DNA from: Thermoplasmata archaeon
GTDB lineage: Archaea > Thermoplasmatota > Thermoplasmata > Thermoplasmatales > Thermoplasmataceae
Reading direction: 5' to 3'
DNA: 5,651 bases
Assembly: GCA_021826765.1 (NCBI GenBank)
Contig: JAKAYK010000069.1
Span: 1 to 5,651, forward strand
The notes beneath the pieces are model-generated. The model worked only from the letters and a program-made list of their open reading frames with translations, did no database searches and was not told the DNA's origin. How positions within the stretch are numbered: the stretch's first letter is position 1; each line of letters opens with the position of its first letter. The position numbers and the translations under genes were made by a program. Of this stretch, positions 1-5,651 are shown one piece after another.

Positions 1-88
1 TGGAATAATATGCAGTTTCCTCATGATTCATGAGTTTCATCAAATTTTTTCCTATATACCCGCTTCCACCAATAAACAGTGCCTTCAT
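1..88 (-). CDS. NAD-dependent epimerase/dehydratase-like protein, N-terminal fragment
   Basis: Read on the minus strand from an ATG at 88-86, 29 complete codons stay open to the window edge, so this is the 5' end of a gene that continues outside. The peptide starts MKALFIGGSGYIGKNLMK. It shows a short hydrophobic beta strand followed directly by GGSGYIG (residues 7-13), the GxxGxxG dinucleotide-binding loop typical of extended short-chain dehydrogenases (nucleotide-sugar epimerases/dehydratases and relatives). An AGGT-type ribosome binding site precedes the ATG, and an AT-rich TATA-like element lies further upstream, which supports this start. It is transcribed divergently from the pdaD operon. 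The substrate cannot be told from the fragment: a sugar-nucleotide epimerase, a dTDP-4-dehydrorhamnose reductase-like enzyme or an atypical NmrA-type SDR are all possible. The Rossmann loop is seen directly; the family name is inferred. Confidence 0.72.
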   Translation of the reverse strand, partial: MKALFIGGSGYIGKNLMKLMNHEETAYYS

Positions 89-91
89 ATG

Positions 92-96
92 ACCTC
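92..96 (-). promoter_or_regulatory. Ribosome binding site of the left-edge epimerase-like gene
   Basis: On the minus strand the sequence reads GAGGT, then 3 nt, then the ATG. It pairs with the conserved ACCUC near the 3' end of archaeal 16S rRNA. The spacing is short but supports the chosen start. Confidence 0.5.
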
Positions 97-110
97 TATG
101 CGTTACCACT

Positions 111-121
111 AAAATATTTTT
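111..121 (-). promoter_or_regulatory. Candidate TATA box for the left-edge minus-strand gene
   Basis: The minus strand reads AAAAATATTTT here. Its centre is about 28 nt upstream of the A of the start codon, so transcription starting about 25 nt downstream would give an almost leaderless mRNA. This is pattern-based only; AT-rich runs are common in this intergenic region. Confidence 0.35.
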
Positions 122-274
122 CCGTGCAATCTAAGTTGAACAATTTAATGATAAAAAATAAAAATACTGATATTTGTTGGAAATTGTGTGATCATATCAT
201 CGTAGAAATGAAAAGAAGATAGAAAATGAAAATTAACCTTGTCGATCAATTAGAATATGTCTCTAAGGGGAACA

Positions 275-285
275 GTTTTATTTTA
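275..285 (+). promoter_or_regulatory. Candidate TATA box of the pdaD-leuS-aldolase operon
   Basis: The stretch GTTTTATTTTA sits about 24-28 nt before the pdaD ATG at 304, the distance expected for an archaeal TATA box when the mRNA starts at or next to the start codon. A purine-rich segment (AAGGGGAACA, 265-274) directly upstream could act as the BRE. No Shine-Dalgarno sequence lies between this element and the ATG, which fits a leaderless transcript. A second T/A-rich run (about 282-292) is too close to the ATG to place a start upstream of the gene. Confidence 0.4.
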
Positions 286-303
286 ATTTAAATTACACCT
301 TCA

Positions 304-849
304 ATGACAAATCTCGTCCCATCAAAGATCTTCTTTACCAGAGGTGTAGGAAGAGATGACACCATGCTAGGTTCATTTGAGGAAGCGCTGAGAGATGCGG
401 GAATAGCACAGTTCAACATAGTTTCAGTCAGTTCCATCTTTCCGCCAGGTGCACAGGCAATTTCAAGAGAGGATGGGCTTAAACTGCTTGATCCAGGACA
501 GATTCTGTTTACGGTTCTGGCAAGGAATGCAACCAATGAACTGAATAGGATGGTCTCCTCGGCTATTGGATATGCCATACCTACTGACAGAAGCAGATGG
601 GGATATCTGAGCGAACATCACAGCTTTGGCGAAACTGAGAAGAAAGCAGGCTTTTTTGCTGAACAGCTTGCAGCAGAGATGTTGGCCAGCACCACCGGAG
701 AACAGGACATGCTGTTCTGGGATAAGGACAAAGAGGAATATACTCTCAAAGACAGAATACTCCAGACCAGAAACATTTGCTCCACTGCAGTCGTGCTTAA
801 GGACGGAGAATGGACAACAACCATTGCAGCAGCAGTACTCATAATATAA
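304..849 (+). CDS. pdaD: Pyruvoyl-dependent arginine decarboxylase (arginine -> agmatine + CO2)
   Basis: This 181-residue protein matches the archaeal PvlArgDC family along its length. Enzymes of this family are made as a proenzyme that self-cleaves between two serines; the second serine becomes the pyruvoyl cofactor that decarboxylates arginine to agmatine. The cleavage site is visible as VSSIFPPG, with cleavage expected between Ser43 and Ser44 to leave a beta chain of 43 residues and a pyruvoyl-capped alpha chain of 138. Asn38, six residues before the pyruvoyl serine, corresponds to the conserved Asn of the Methanocaldococcus jannaschii enzyme. The family block [12 protein letters not shown] is at residues 100-111, and Glu104 is the likely conserved acid. 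The C-terminal hydrophobic strand ([11 protein letters not shown]) is also typical. No signal peptide or membrane segment is present, so it is cytosolic. The ATG at 304 gives the expected start just before the conserved VPxKIF strand. It is the first gene of a tight cluster with leuS. A histidine decarboxylase of the same fold is unlikely given the motif match. Confidence 0.95.
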   Translation: MTNLVPSKIFFTRGVGRDDTMLGSFEEALRDAGIAQFNIVSVSSIFPPGAQAISREDGLKLLDPGQILFTVLARNATNELNRMVSSAIGYAIPTDRSRWGYLSEHHSFGETEKKAGFFAEQLAAEMLASTTGEQDMLFWDKDKEEYTLKDRILQTRNICSTAVVLKDGEWTTTIAAAVLII

Positions 850-852
850 GGA
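848..852 (+). promoter_or_regulatory. Ribosome binding site of leuS, overlapping the pdaD stop codon
   Basis: AAGGA overlaps the last two bases of the pdaD TAA stop (847-849) and lies 5 nt before the ATG at 858. It pairs with UCCU at the 16S 3' end. This spacing is the reason for choosing 858 over the ATG at 852, which would have its Shine-Dalgarno bases directly touching or overlapping the start. Confidence 0.5.
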
Positions 853-857
853 TGAAA

Positions 858-3545
858 ATGACCAGCGAAAAGATATTGCAGGAATCATGGGATAAAAACA
901 GGGTGTTCCAGTCGAATCCAGATGAGAGAGAGAAATTTTTCATCACTGTTCCCTGGCCATACACAAGTGGCCCCCTGCATGTTGGCCATGGCAGAACTTT
1001 TGCAATTGCAGACATAATTGCAAGGTACAAGAGGTTGAGAGGTTACAATGTACTCTTCCCCATGGGATTCCATGAAAGTGGAACACCCATAGGGGCAATT
1101 TCGGACAAGATCAGGAAAGGGGAGAGAAAAACCCTTGAGCTTTACAGAAATTATATTTCTGCATATGAAGAGAAGAGCAATGTCAACAAAATTCTTGAAT
1201 CCTTCGTGGACCCTCATAAAGTGGCATCTTATTTTGCCGACAAGATACAGGAAGATTTCACAAGGATGGGCCTTTCAATTGACTGGAGAAGAAGTTTCAG
1301 ATCCACTGACCTGTCGTATAAAAGGATGGTAGAATGGCAGTTCAGGCTTCTGGATTCTCAAGGAAAGATAAAGAGAGGCAGACATTCAGTACTCTTTTCT
1401 CCTGATGATGGAAACCCTGTTGGGGAAGATGATATAGATGACGGAGACACGAATAAGGTTTCCATTGAGGACTTTGTGTCTGTTTTATTTAAAGGTGAGA
1501 AATTTTCTCTTGCTGCATCAAGCCTGAGGCCGGAAACTGTTTTTGGAATCACGAATCTGTGGATAAATGAGGAAGCTGAATATGTTTTTGTGGATTTCGA
1601 TGGTGAAAAAATTGCGATGTCTGAAAAGGCTGCCGGAAAGATCAAGCTGCAGCAGCCCGGCATGATTGTTGTGGGAAAATGCAGTGCAAAAGACATCCTT
1701 GCAGGAGAATATACCGTTCCAGTTACAGGAAAGAAGATACATGCTTACGCTAATGAACATATAGACCCTGATCAGGCCTCCGGGATCGTTTTTTCTGTTC
1801 CAGGCCATTCCGTCAGAGATCTTCAATATGAAAGAATTTTCGGGCTCAATCTTGATCCGATTTATCTCATAAATGTGGATGGAAAACTATCCAAAGCAGA
1901 TGATGCACTGAAGAAACACAGTGATGTTGAAATTGCAAATTCTGAACTTTACAAGGAAGAATTCTACAGTGGTTACATGCTTGAGCATCTTCCGCTCATT
2001 GGTGGAATGAAGGTCAGTGAAGCAAGAGAGAAAATCAAGAACATGCTTATTGAAGAAAAAAATGCGTTCCTGTTTCACGAAACATCAAGGAAGGCAAAGA
2101 CGAGAAATGGATCACCGGTACATGTTGCTGTTTTTGACAACCAGTGGTTTATTGATTATCTGGATCCAGAATGGAAGATTGCAACAAAGGATGCTGTTAA
2201 TTCCATGAGATTCACTCCTGACTTCTACAGGAAGAATATGCTTGATATCGTAGACTGGATTTCAGTCAGGGCATGCGCAAGAAAGAGAGGACTTGGCACG
2301 CCACTTCCCATGGATCCATCATGGGTAATTGAATCCCTGTCAGATTCCACTATCTATCCGGCCTTCTATACAATATCCCATATCATTGGTGACAGGGAAC
2401 TCTCAGATGATGAATTCAACTACATATTCCTGCAGGATCGTGCGAAAGATGGTGTTTATCCAGAGTATGTTGAGTCTGCAAAAAAGGAATTTTCTTACTG
2501 GTATGGAGTGGATGAAAGAATCACTGCACAGCCACATCTTTCGAACCACCTTATATTCTACCTGATGAACCACACTGCAATATTCGGCAAAAAATACTGG
2601 CCAAAGGGCATAACCATTGCCGGAACCGTGATCTCACAAGGTGCAAAAATTTCAAAAAGCAAGGGGAATGCAGTATCTCTTCTCGATATTGTGAACACAC
2701 AGGGAGCAGATCTTTTCAGGCTTTATGTGGCAGTGAATTCTGATCCATGGTCCACATTGGACTGGAATCAGAAAGATGTTGAAATAATATCAAAGAAATA
2801 TGAGGAACTGAAGGAACTTATCAGGAATTCTCTCAATAACGTGGAAAAACCATCAGGAATCCATTACTCGATATTTGCTTCAAGATTCAGGATGCACCTA
2901 AGGAACTTCAGCTCAGAAATGGAAAGATATTCCATAAGGAATGCATATATTGAAATAATATATGAAATAATCAATGACCTTGCAGATCTGAGGAATATGG
3001 GAGGTGTTCCTGAAATCGCAGTTTCATCAGTTCTGGACAGCTGGATACCTGCCCTCTCCTGTGTTATGCCCCATTTCTGTGAGGAAATATGGAAAAAAAT
3101 GGGAAAGAAAGGTTTTGTCAGCAATTATGAAATGAATAATTTTGAGGCCATGCACGAAGATGAGAAGATTGTTTCCTCCCTCAAATATGTAAAAAACATA
3201 ATTTCTGATGTCAGGGAAATCAGGAAGGTCACAGGCATAACACCGGATGGAATTGAAGTGATAATATGCGGAGAGTCTGAGAGAGCGGATGTGAAAAAGA
3301 TACTTCACAATAATTTCAACGTGAGTGATAAGAAACTCATAGCCATGGTCATGAAATCAAGAGGGAAAATAGATCTGGAAGTTGATGAAAAATATGCCAT
3401 GGAGAGCATGGCTGAATTGATAGAAACATCCCTGGGAATGCCTCTGGAATGGAGAGAGCATGATCGAATTGGCGACAGAAAGACGCCGCTTCCCGGCAAA
3501 CCGGTCATTAATCTAACAGGTGGTGTGAAAAATGCAGATAGATGA
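858..3545 (+). CDS. leuS: Leucyl-tRNA synthetase, archaeal type
   Basis: LeuRS is a class Ia synthetase that activates leucine with ATP and charges tRNA-Leu in the cytosol. From the ATG at 858 it is 895 residues, slightly shorter than Pyrococcus LeuRS (967). In that numbering the HIGH motif is HVGH (41-44) within TSGPLHVGHGRT, followed by the family block GYNVLFPMGFHESGTPI. The CP1 editing domain is present: SLRPET near residue 222 and VPGHSVRD, with the conserved editing Asp at 321. The second half of the catalytic core shows QWFIDY, ACARKRGLGTPLP and WVIESLSDSTIY. The KMSKS loop is KISKS (597-601) followed by KGN. An alpha-helical anticodon-binding domain and the archaeal C-terminal domain, which in Pyrococcus contacts the long variable arm of tRNA-Leu, follow; the end PGKPVINL matches the family C terminus. 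The reading frame is open back to an ATG at 810 inside pdaD and also has one at 852; the added residues are not family-like, so 858 or 852 is preferred. It starts just after pdaD and its end overlaps the next gene. Confidence 0.96.
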   Translation: MTSEKILQESWDKNRVFQSNPDEREKFFITVPWPYTSGPLHVGHGRTFAIADIIARYKRLRGYNVLFPMGFHESGTPIGAISDKIRKGERKTLELYRNYISAYEEKSNVNKILESFVDPHKVASYFADKIQEDFTRMGLSIDWRRSFRSTDLSYKRMVEWQFRLLDSQGKIKRGRHSVLFSPDDGNPVGEDDIDDGDTNKVSIEDFVSVLFKGEKFSLAASSLRPETVFGITNLWINEEAEYVFVDFDGEKIAMSEKAAGKIKLQQPGMIVVGKCSAKDILAGEYTVPVTGKKIHAYANEHIDPDQASGIVFSVPGHSVRDLQYERIFGLNLDPIYLINVDGKLSKADDALKKHSDVEIANSELYKEEFYSGYMLEHLPLIGGMKVSEAREKIKNMLIEEKNAFLFHETSRKAKTRNGSPVHVAVFDNQWFIDYLDPEWKIATKDAVNSMRFTPDFYRKNMLDIVDWISVRACARKRGLGTPLPMDPSWVIESLSDSTIYPAFYTISHIIGDRELSDDEFNYIFLQDRAKDGVYPEYVESAKKEFSYWYGVDERITAQPHLSNHLIFYLMNHTAIFGKKYWPKGITIAGTVISQGAKISKSKGNAVSLLDIVNTQGADLFRLYVAVNSDPWSTLDWNQKDVEIISKKYEELKELIRNSLNNVEKPSGIHYSIFASRFRMHLRNFSSEMERYSIRNAYIEIIYEIINDLADLRNMGGVPEIAVSSVLDSWIPALSCVMPHFCEEIWKKMGKKGFVSNYEMNNFEAMHEDEKIVSSLKYVKNIISDVREIRKVTGITPDGIEVIICGESERADVKKILHNNFNVSDKKLIAMVMKSRGKIDLEVDEKYAMESMAELIETSLGMPLEWREHDRIGDRKTPLPGKPVINLTGGVKNADR
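3518..3525 (+). promoter_or_regulatory. Ribosome binding site of the aldolase/dehydrogenase gene, inside leuS
   Basis: AGGTGGTG offers two overlapping GGTG matches to the archaeal anti-Shine-Dalgarno, ending 6 nt before the ATG at 3532. It lies within the last codons of leuS and fixes the downstream start. The placement suggests translational coupling between the two genes. Confidence 0.7.
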
Positions 3546-5466
3546 AAGAGTGAGAACCGCAAGAATGCTTGGAAAAGATCCAGAACTTGTTCTTCATGGT
3601 GGCGGAAATGCGAGTCTTAAGACTGTGGAGATAGATCATGCTGGAAGAGAAATAAAAGTGCTGAGAGTCAAGGGCAGTGGCTCAGATATGGCAACCATAG
3701 GCGTGTCAGGTTTTACGGGCCTGCGAATGGATGATCTCCTCCCGGCAGAAAAAATTGAAAAAATGACAGATATTGAGATGATGGATTACCTGAAAAAAAG
3801 CATGGTCGATCCTTCAGAACCTGCACCTTCTGTTGAAAGTTTCCTTCATGCTTTCATACCTTTCACTTTTGTGGATCACACACACTCCGATCATATCCTG
3901 ATGCTCACAAATTCAGGCATGTCCGCAGATAAGATTTCCAGCATACTTGGGCATGTCATGGTGATTCCGTATATTCCCCCGGGATTCATTCTTGCAAGAG
4001 AGATGCTCAGCACAATTTCAAAATTGACACCTGATGTGAGAGGTATAGTGCTGGAGAAACACGGCCTCTTCACATTTGGAGAAACCGCAACCGAAAGTTA
4101 TGAAAAACACATGGAACTGGTTGGAAAAGCAAGAGAATATGTGAAAAGCCAGTGCGAAGACAGAATATATGATAAAAAATTCATTGAACCCGTGGAAGTG
4201 GATTCAATCCTGCCTGAAATAAGGGGGAAACTCTCTGCAGAATTTAAGAAAGTCCTGCTGGTGAAGAAGGATGGGGATGCCCTTGAAATTGCGCAGTCAT
4301 CCCAGGCTCAAATGTACCAGAAAAGCGGCCCCGCGACTCCGGATATGCTTATAAGAACCAAGTATAATTTTCTCTACATTGACAGTAAAAACAATGTTCT
4401 GGACAGGATTCTGGAATTTGCAGCTGAATACAGGAAGGAGCATTCAGAATTTGTGAGCGCTTATCCAATGCACGATCCATACCCGTCAGTCATAATAGTG
4501 AGAGGATATGGAATCATAACTGCTGCAAGAACTCTTAAGGAATGCACAATCATAATGGATCAGGCTGTACACTCCATGAGGGTTAACTCTGTTGCAGGAA
4601 AGCTTGGAAAACAGGAGTTCATTTCAAGAAAGGAAGCGTATGAAATGGAATACTGGCCCCTTGAAGAGGCAAAGCTGAAGAGGTTCAAGCCCAAGCCACT
4701 TGAAGGGAATGTGTGCATAGTGACCGGGGCAGCCAGTGGAATCGGCTATGAGACATTCCTTAAAATTTCCGAGAATGGTGGAAATGTTGTGGCAGTGGAC
4801 ATAAACAGCGATGTCATCAAAATATCGGAGGAGATCAACAGGAAATATGGGGTCGCATCAGTTGGCAAGATTGTGGATATTTCAGACAGGAAAGCCATAG
4901 AGAAGATGGTTGAAGAAGTTGTCCTGAAATACGGTGGAGTTGACGTTCTATTCAATAACGCTGGAATACTAAAGTCAGAGCCCTTTGAAGAAATAACTCC
5001 TGATACCATAGAAAAACATATTGCAATAAACTCAATGGCCCCATTTGTCCTATCACAGAAAGTATTCTCTGTGATGAAGAAACAGGGAACAGGCGGGAAC
5101 TTCATCTTCAATATAACAAAGAACCTGACACATCCTGGACCGGGGATGGCATCTTATGGAACCACAAAGGCATTCTCTGCACAGCTCTCCCATTACATTG
5201 CAAAGGAAGGGGGGAAGTTTGGCATAAGATCGAATATAATCAACCCGGACAAGATATTTAAAAACTCAAAGATATGGGATAATGGCGTACTGGAAAAAAG
5301 GGCAGAGGCAAAGGGAATCACCCCTGAACAGTATAAAAGGGGAAACCTGCTCAACGTTGAAGTGCTCCCTGAACATGTTGCAAACATGGTTCTTGCGATT
5401 CTCAATGATGATATATTTGGGGCCACCACTGATGCAATGATTCCGGTGGATGGCGGAATAATCTGA
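3532..5466 (+). CDS. Bifunctional class II aldolase / short-chain dehydrogenase (RhaEW/YuxG-like)
   Basis: This 644-residue protein fuses two enzymes. Residues 1 to about 200 form a class II aldolase/adducin domain: HGGGNAS (22-28), KGSGSD (47-52) for phosphate binding, the catalytic-type Glu102 in PSVE, and the metal ligands His116 and His118 (HTHSDH) plus His177 (EKHGLF). A linker domain containing GPATPD follows. Residues about 390-644 are a classical SDR: TGAASGIG (398-405), Asp423 at the end of the second strand (favours NAD over NADP), Asp449, NNAG (475-478), Asn500 and YGTTK with Tyr542/Lys546. Characterised relatives (bacterial RhaEW) split L-rhamnulose-1-phosphate into dihydroxyacetone phosphate and L-lactaldehyde and oxidise the aldehyde to lactate. 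That substrate is only inferred here, as no sugar isomerase or kinase is in the window. Oddities: Thr529 occupies the usual catalytic Ser position, and the protein stops two residues after VDGG, earlier than I expect for the family. The start has a strong ribosome binding site and overlaps leuS by 14 nt. Confidence 0.92.
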   Translation: MQIDERVRTARMLGKDPELVLHGGGNASLKTVEIDHAGREIKVLRVKGSGSDMATIGVSGFTGLRMDDLLPAEKIEKMTDIEMMDYLKKSMVDPSEPAPSVESFLHAFIPFTFVDHTHSDHILMLTNSGMSADKISSILGHVMVIPYIPPGFILAREMLSTISKLTPDVRGIVLEKHGLFTFGETATESYEKHMELVGKAREYVKSQCEDRIYDKKFIEPVEVDSILPEIRGKLSAEFKKVLLVKKDGDALEIAQSSQAQMYQKSGPATPDMLIRTKYNFLYIDSKNNVLDRILEFAAEYRKEHSEFVSAYPMHDPYPSVIIVRGYGIITAARTLKECTIIMDQAVHSMRVNSVAGKLGKQEFISRKEAYEMEYWPLEEAKLKRFKPKPLEGNVCIVTGAASGIGYETFLKISENGGNVVAVDINSDVIKISEEINRKYGVASVGKIVDISDRKAIEKMVEEVVLKYGGVDVLFNNAGILKSEPFEEITPDTIEKHIAINSMAPFVLSQKVFSVMKKQGTGGNFIFNITKNLTHPGPGMASYGTTKAFSAQLSHYIAKEGGKFGIRSNIINPDKIFKNSKIWDNGVLEKRAEAKGITPEQYKRGNLLNVEVLPEHVANMVLAILNDDIFGATTDAMIPVDGGII

Positions 5467-5472
5467 CATCTT

Positions 5473-5493
5473 CTCCACCCTGAATGGTCGGAG
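5473..5493 (+). repeat. Imperfect hairpin with a bulged base, just after the operon
   Basis: CTCCACC (5473-5479) pairs with GGTCGGAG (5486-5493): 7 base pairs with one bulged C at 5489 and a six-base loop CTGAAT. A bulged imperfect palindrome is the form recognised by Y1 transposases at IS200/IS605 ends. It starts 7 nt after the stop codon, so a role in mRNA 3' end formation is also possible. The T-content after it (CTTTCTTG) is modest, so it is not a clear terminator. Confidence 0.55.
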
Positions 5494-5546
5494 CTTTCTT
5501 GCTCAAAAGATCGCAAAAGTGTAATTATCTGATGTGAGCGTGAAGA

Positions 5547-5565
5547 CCCCTTGACCGGCAAGGGG
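5547..5565 (+). repeat. Perfect 7-bp hairpin with 5-nt loop
   Basis: CCCCTTG (5547-5553) pairs with CAAGGGG (5559-5565) around the loop ACCGG. The GC-rich stem stands out in the surrounding AT-rich spacer. The flanks GTGAAGA and ATGAAAG resemble the right-end/omega-RNA hairpin context of tnpB-type elements. No U-tract follows, so it does not look like a terminator. Confidence 0.6.
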
Positions 5566-5630
5566 ATGAAAGCGAAACCTTTTGAATTCCCATTCCATGA
5601 ATGTTCTGTCCACACCTGAAATGGTAAGGC

Positions 5631-5645
5631 ACTCTCCTGAAGAGT
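5631..5645 (+). repeat. Small 5-bp hairpin near the window edge
   Basis: ACTCT (5631-5635) pairs with AGAGT (5641-5645) around CCTGA. The loop region shares CCTGAA with the first hairpin of this spacer. At 5 bp it could be a chance occurrence. Confidence 0.3.
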
Positions 5646-5651
5646 AAGACG

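Larger units (their letters stand above)
5467..5575 (+). mobile_element. Possible non-autonomous IS200/IS605-type remnant (paired end hairpins, no transposase)
   Basis: The 185-base tail after the operon has no convincing gene. Within it, two stem-loops about 53 nt apart are flanked by similar words in opposite orientation. The second is preceded by GAAGA and followed by ATGAAAG on the plus strand; the first, read on the minus strand, is preceded by GAAAG and followed by AAGATG. This GAAG-hairpin-(A)TGA arrangement resembles the subterminal hairpins at the ends of IS200/IS605/IS1341 (tnpB) elements and their transposase-less palindrome-associated derivatives. No tnpA or tnpB reading frame lies between them. 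The element boundaries given are guesses. Alternatives are a small structured RNA or a 3' processing signal of the operon. Confidence 0.27.

Noticed and set aside
189..199. Inverted repeat TGAT-CAT-ATCA in the divergent intergenic region as an operator
   Set aside because: Four-base half-sites in AT-rich DNA are expected by chance, and the site is not placed at either candidate promoter.
226..291. Small open frame of 21 codons (MKINLVDQLEYVSKG...) upstream of pdaD
   Set aside because: It is very short, has no ribosome binding site and overlaps the candidate promoter of pdaD. It could be a leader peptide only if transcription starts far upstream, for which there is no sign.
810..857. Longer leuS start at the ATG at 810, overlapping pdaD by 40 nt
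   Set aside because: The extra residues ([14 protein letters not shown]...) do not resemble LeuRS N termini, are encoded within the conserved end of pdaD, and no ribosome binding site precedes 810 as well placed as AAGGA before 858. The ATG at 852 remains a fair alternative.
5473..5565. Hairpins as classical intrinsic terminators
   Set aside because: Neither stem is followed by a real T-tract, and archaeal termination depends mainly on T-runs. A weak 3' end function cannot be excluded.
5536..5570. Similarity of GTGAAGACCCC to the conserved GGAAAGACCCC of 23S rRNA
   Set aside because: The match is about ten bases only, and the surrounding sequence does not follow 23S rRNA.
5193..5615. 140-codon minus-strand open frame across the operon end and the hairpins
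   Set aside because: Most of it is antisense to the conserved dehydrogenase domain, and its translation shows no recognisable motif. It runs through both hairpins, which are better explained as structure.
5528..5640. Possible C/D box small RNA (TGATGTGA, GGATGAAAG, CTGA words)
   Set aside because: No good RTGATGA box C paired with CTGA boxes at the right spacing, and no terminal stem bringing C and D together.
1..5651. CRISPR array, tRNA or rRNA genes
   Set aside because: No regularly spaced repeats were found, and no cloverleaf or conserved rRNA blocks were recognised on either strand.

Overview
The window looks like chromosomal DNA from a euryarchaeon, most plausibly a Thermoplasmatales-type acidophile. 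The reasons are an archaeal pyruvoyl-dependent arginine decarboxylase, an archaeal-type leucyl-tRNA synthetase, heavy use of AGA/AGG (Arg) and ATA (Ile) codons, a first gene with no Shine-Dalgarno sequence behind an AT-rich promoter, and AGGTG-type ribosome binding sites inside the gene cluster. The order-level assignment is an inference from style, not a phylogenetic result.

Layout. Positions 1-88 (minus strand) hold the first 29 codons of a Rossmann-fold, NAD-dependent epimerase/dehydratase-like gene that runs off the left edge. An AT-rich divergent intergenic region (89-303) carries candidate promoters for both directions. On the plus strand, three tightly packed genes follow: pdaD (304-849, arginine decarboxylase, makes agmatine), leuS (about 858-3545, leucyl-tRNA synthetase) and a two-domain class II aldolase/short-chain dehydrogenase (3532-5466). 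leuS starts 8 nt after the pdaD stop, and the aldolase gene overlaps the end of leuS by 14 nt, so the three are very probably one operon. The last 185 bases have no convincing gene. They hold three small stem-loops, two of which are arranged like the left and right ends of an IS200/IS605-type element with no transposase between them.

How the genes may work together. Agmatine from PdaD feeds polyamine synthesis and, in archaea, the agmatidine modification of the tRNA-Ile that reads AUA. LeuRS charges tRNA-Leu. A shared link to translation for the first two genes is possible but inferred. The third gene belongs to a family used for deoxysugar (rhamnulose/fuculose-phosphate-like) cleavage with aldehyde oxidation, and it has no obvious metabolic link to the other two. 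Most of the window is ordinary housekeeping sequence. The points worth a second look are the hairpin pair after the operon, the Thr at the usual catalytic Ser of the dehydrogenase domain, and the unusual gene combination.
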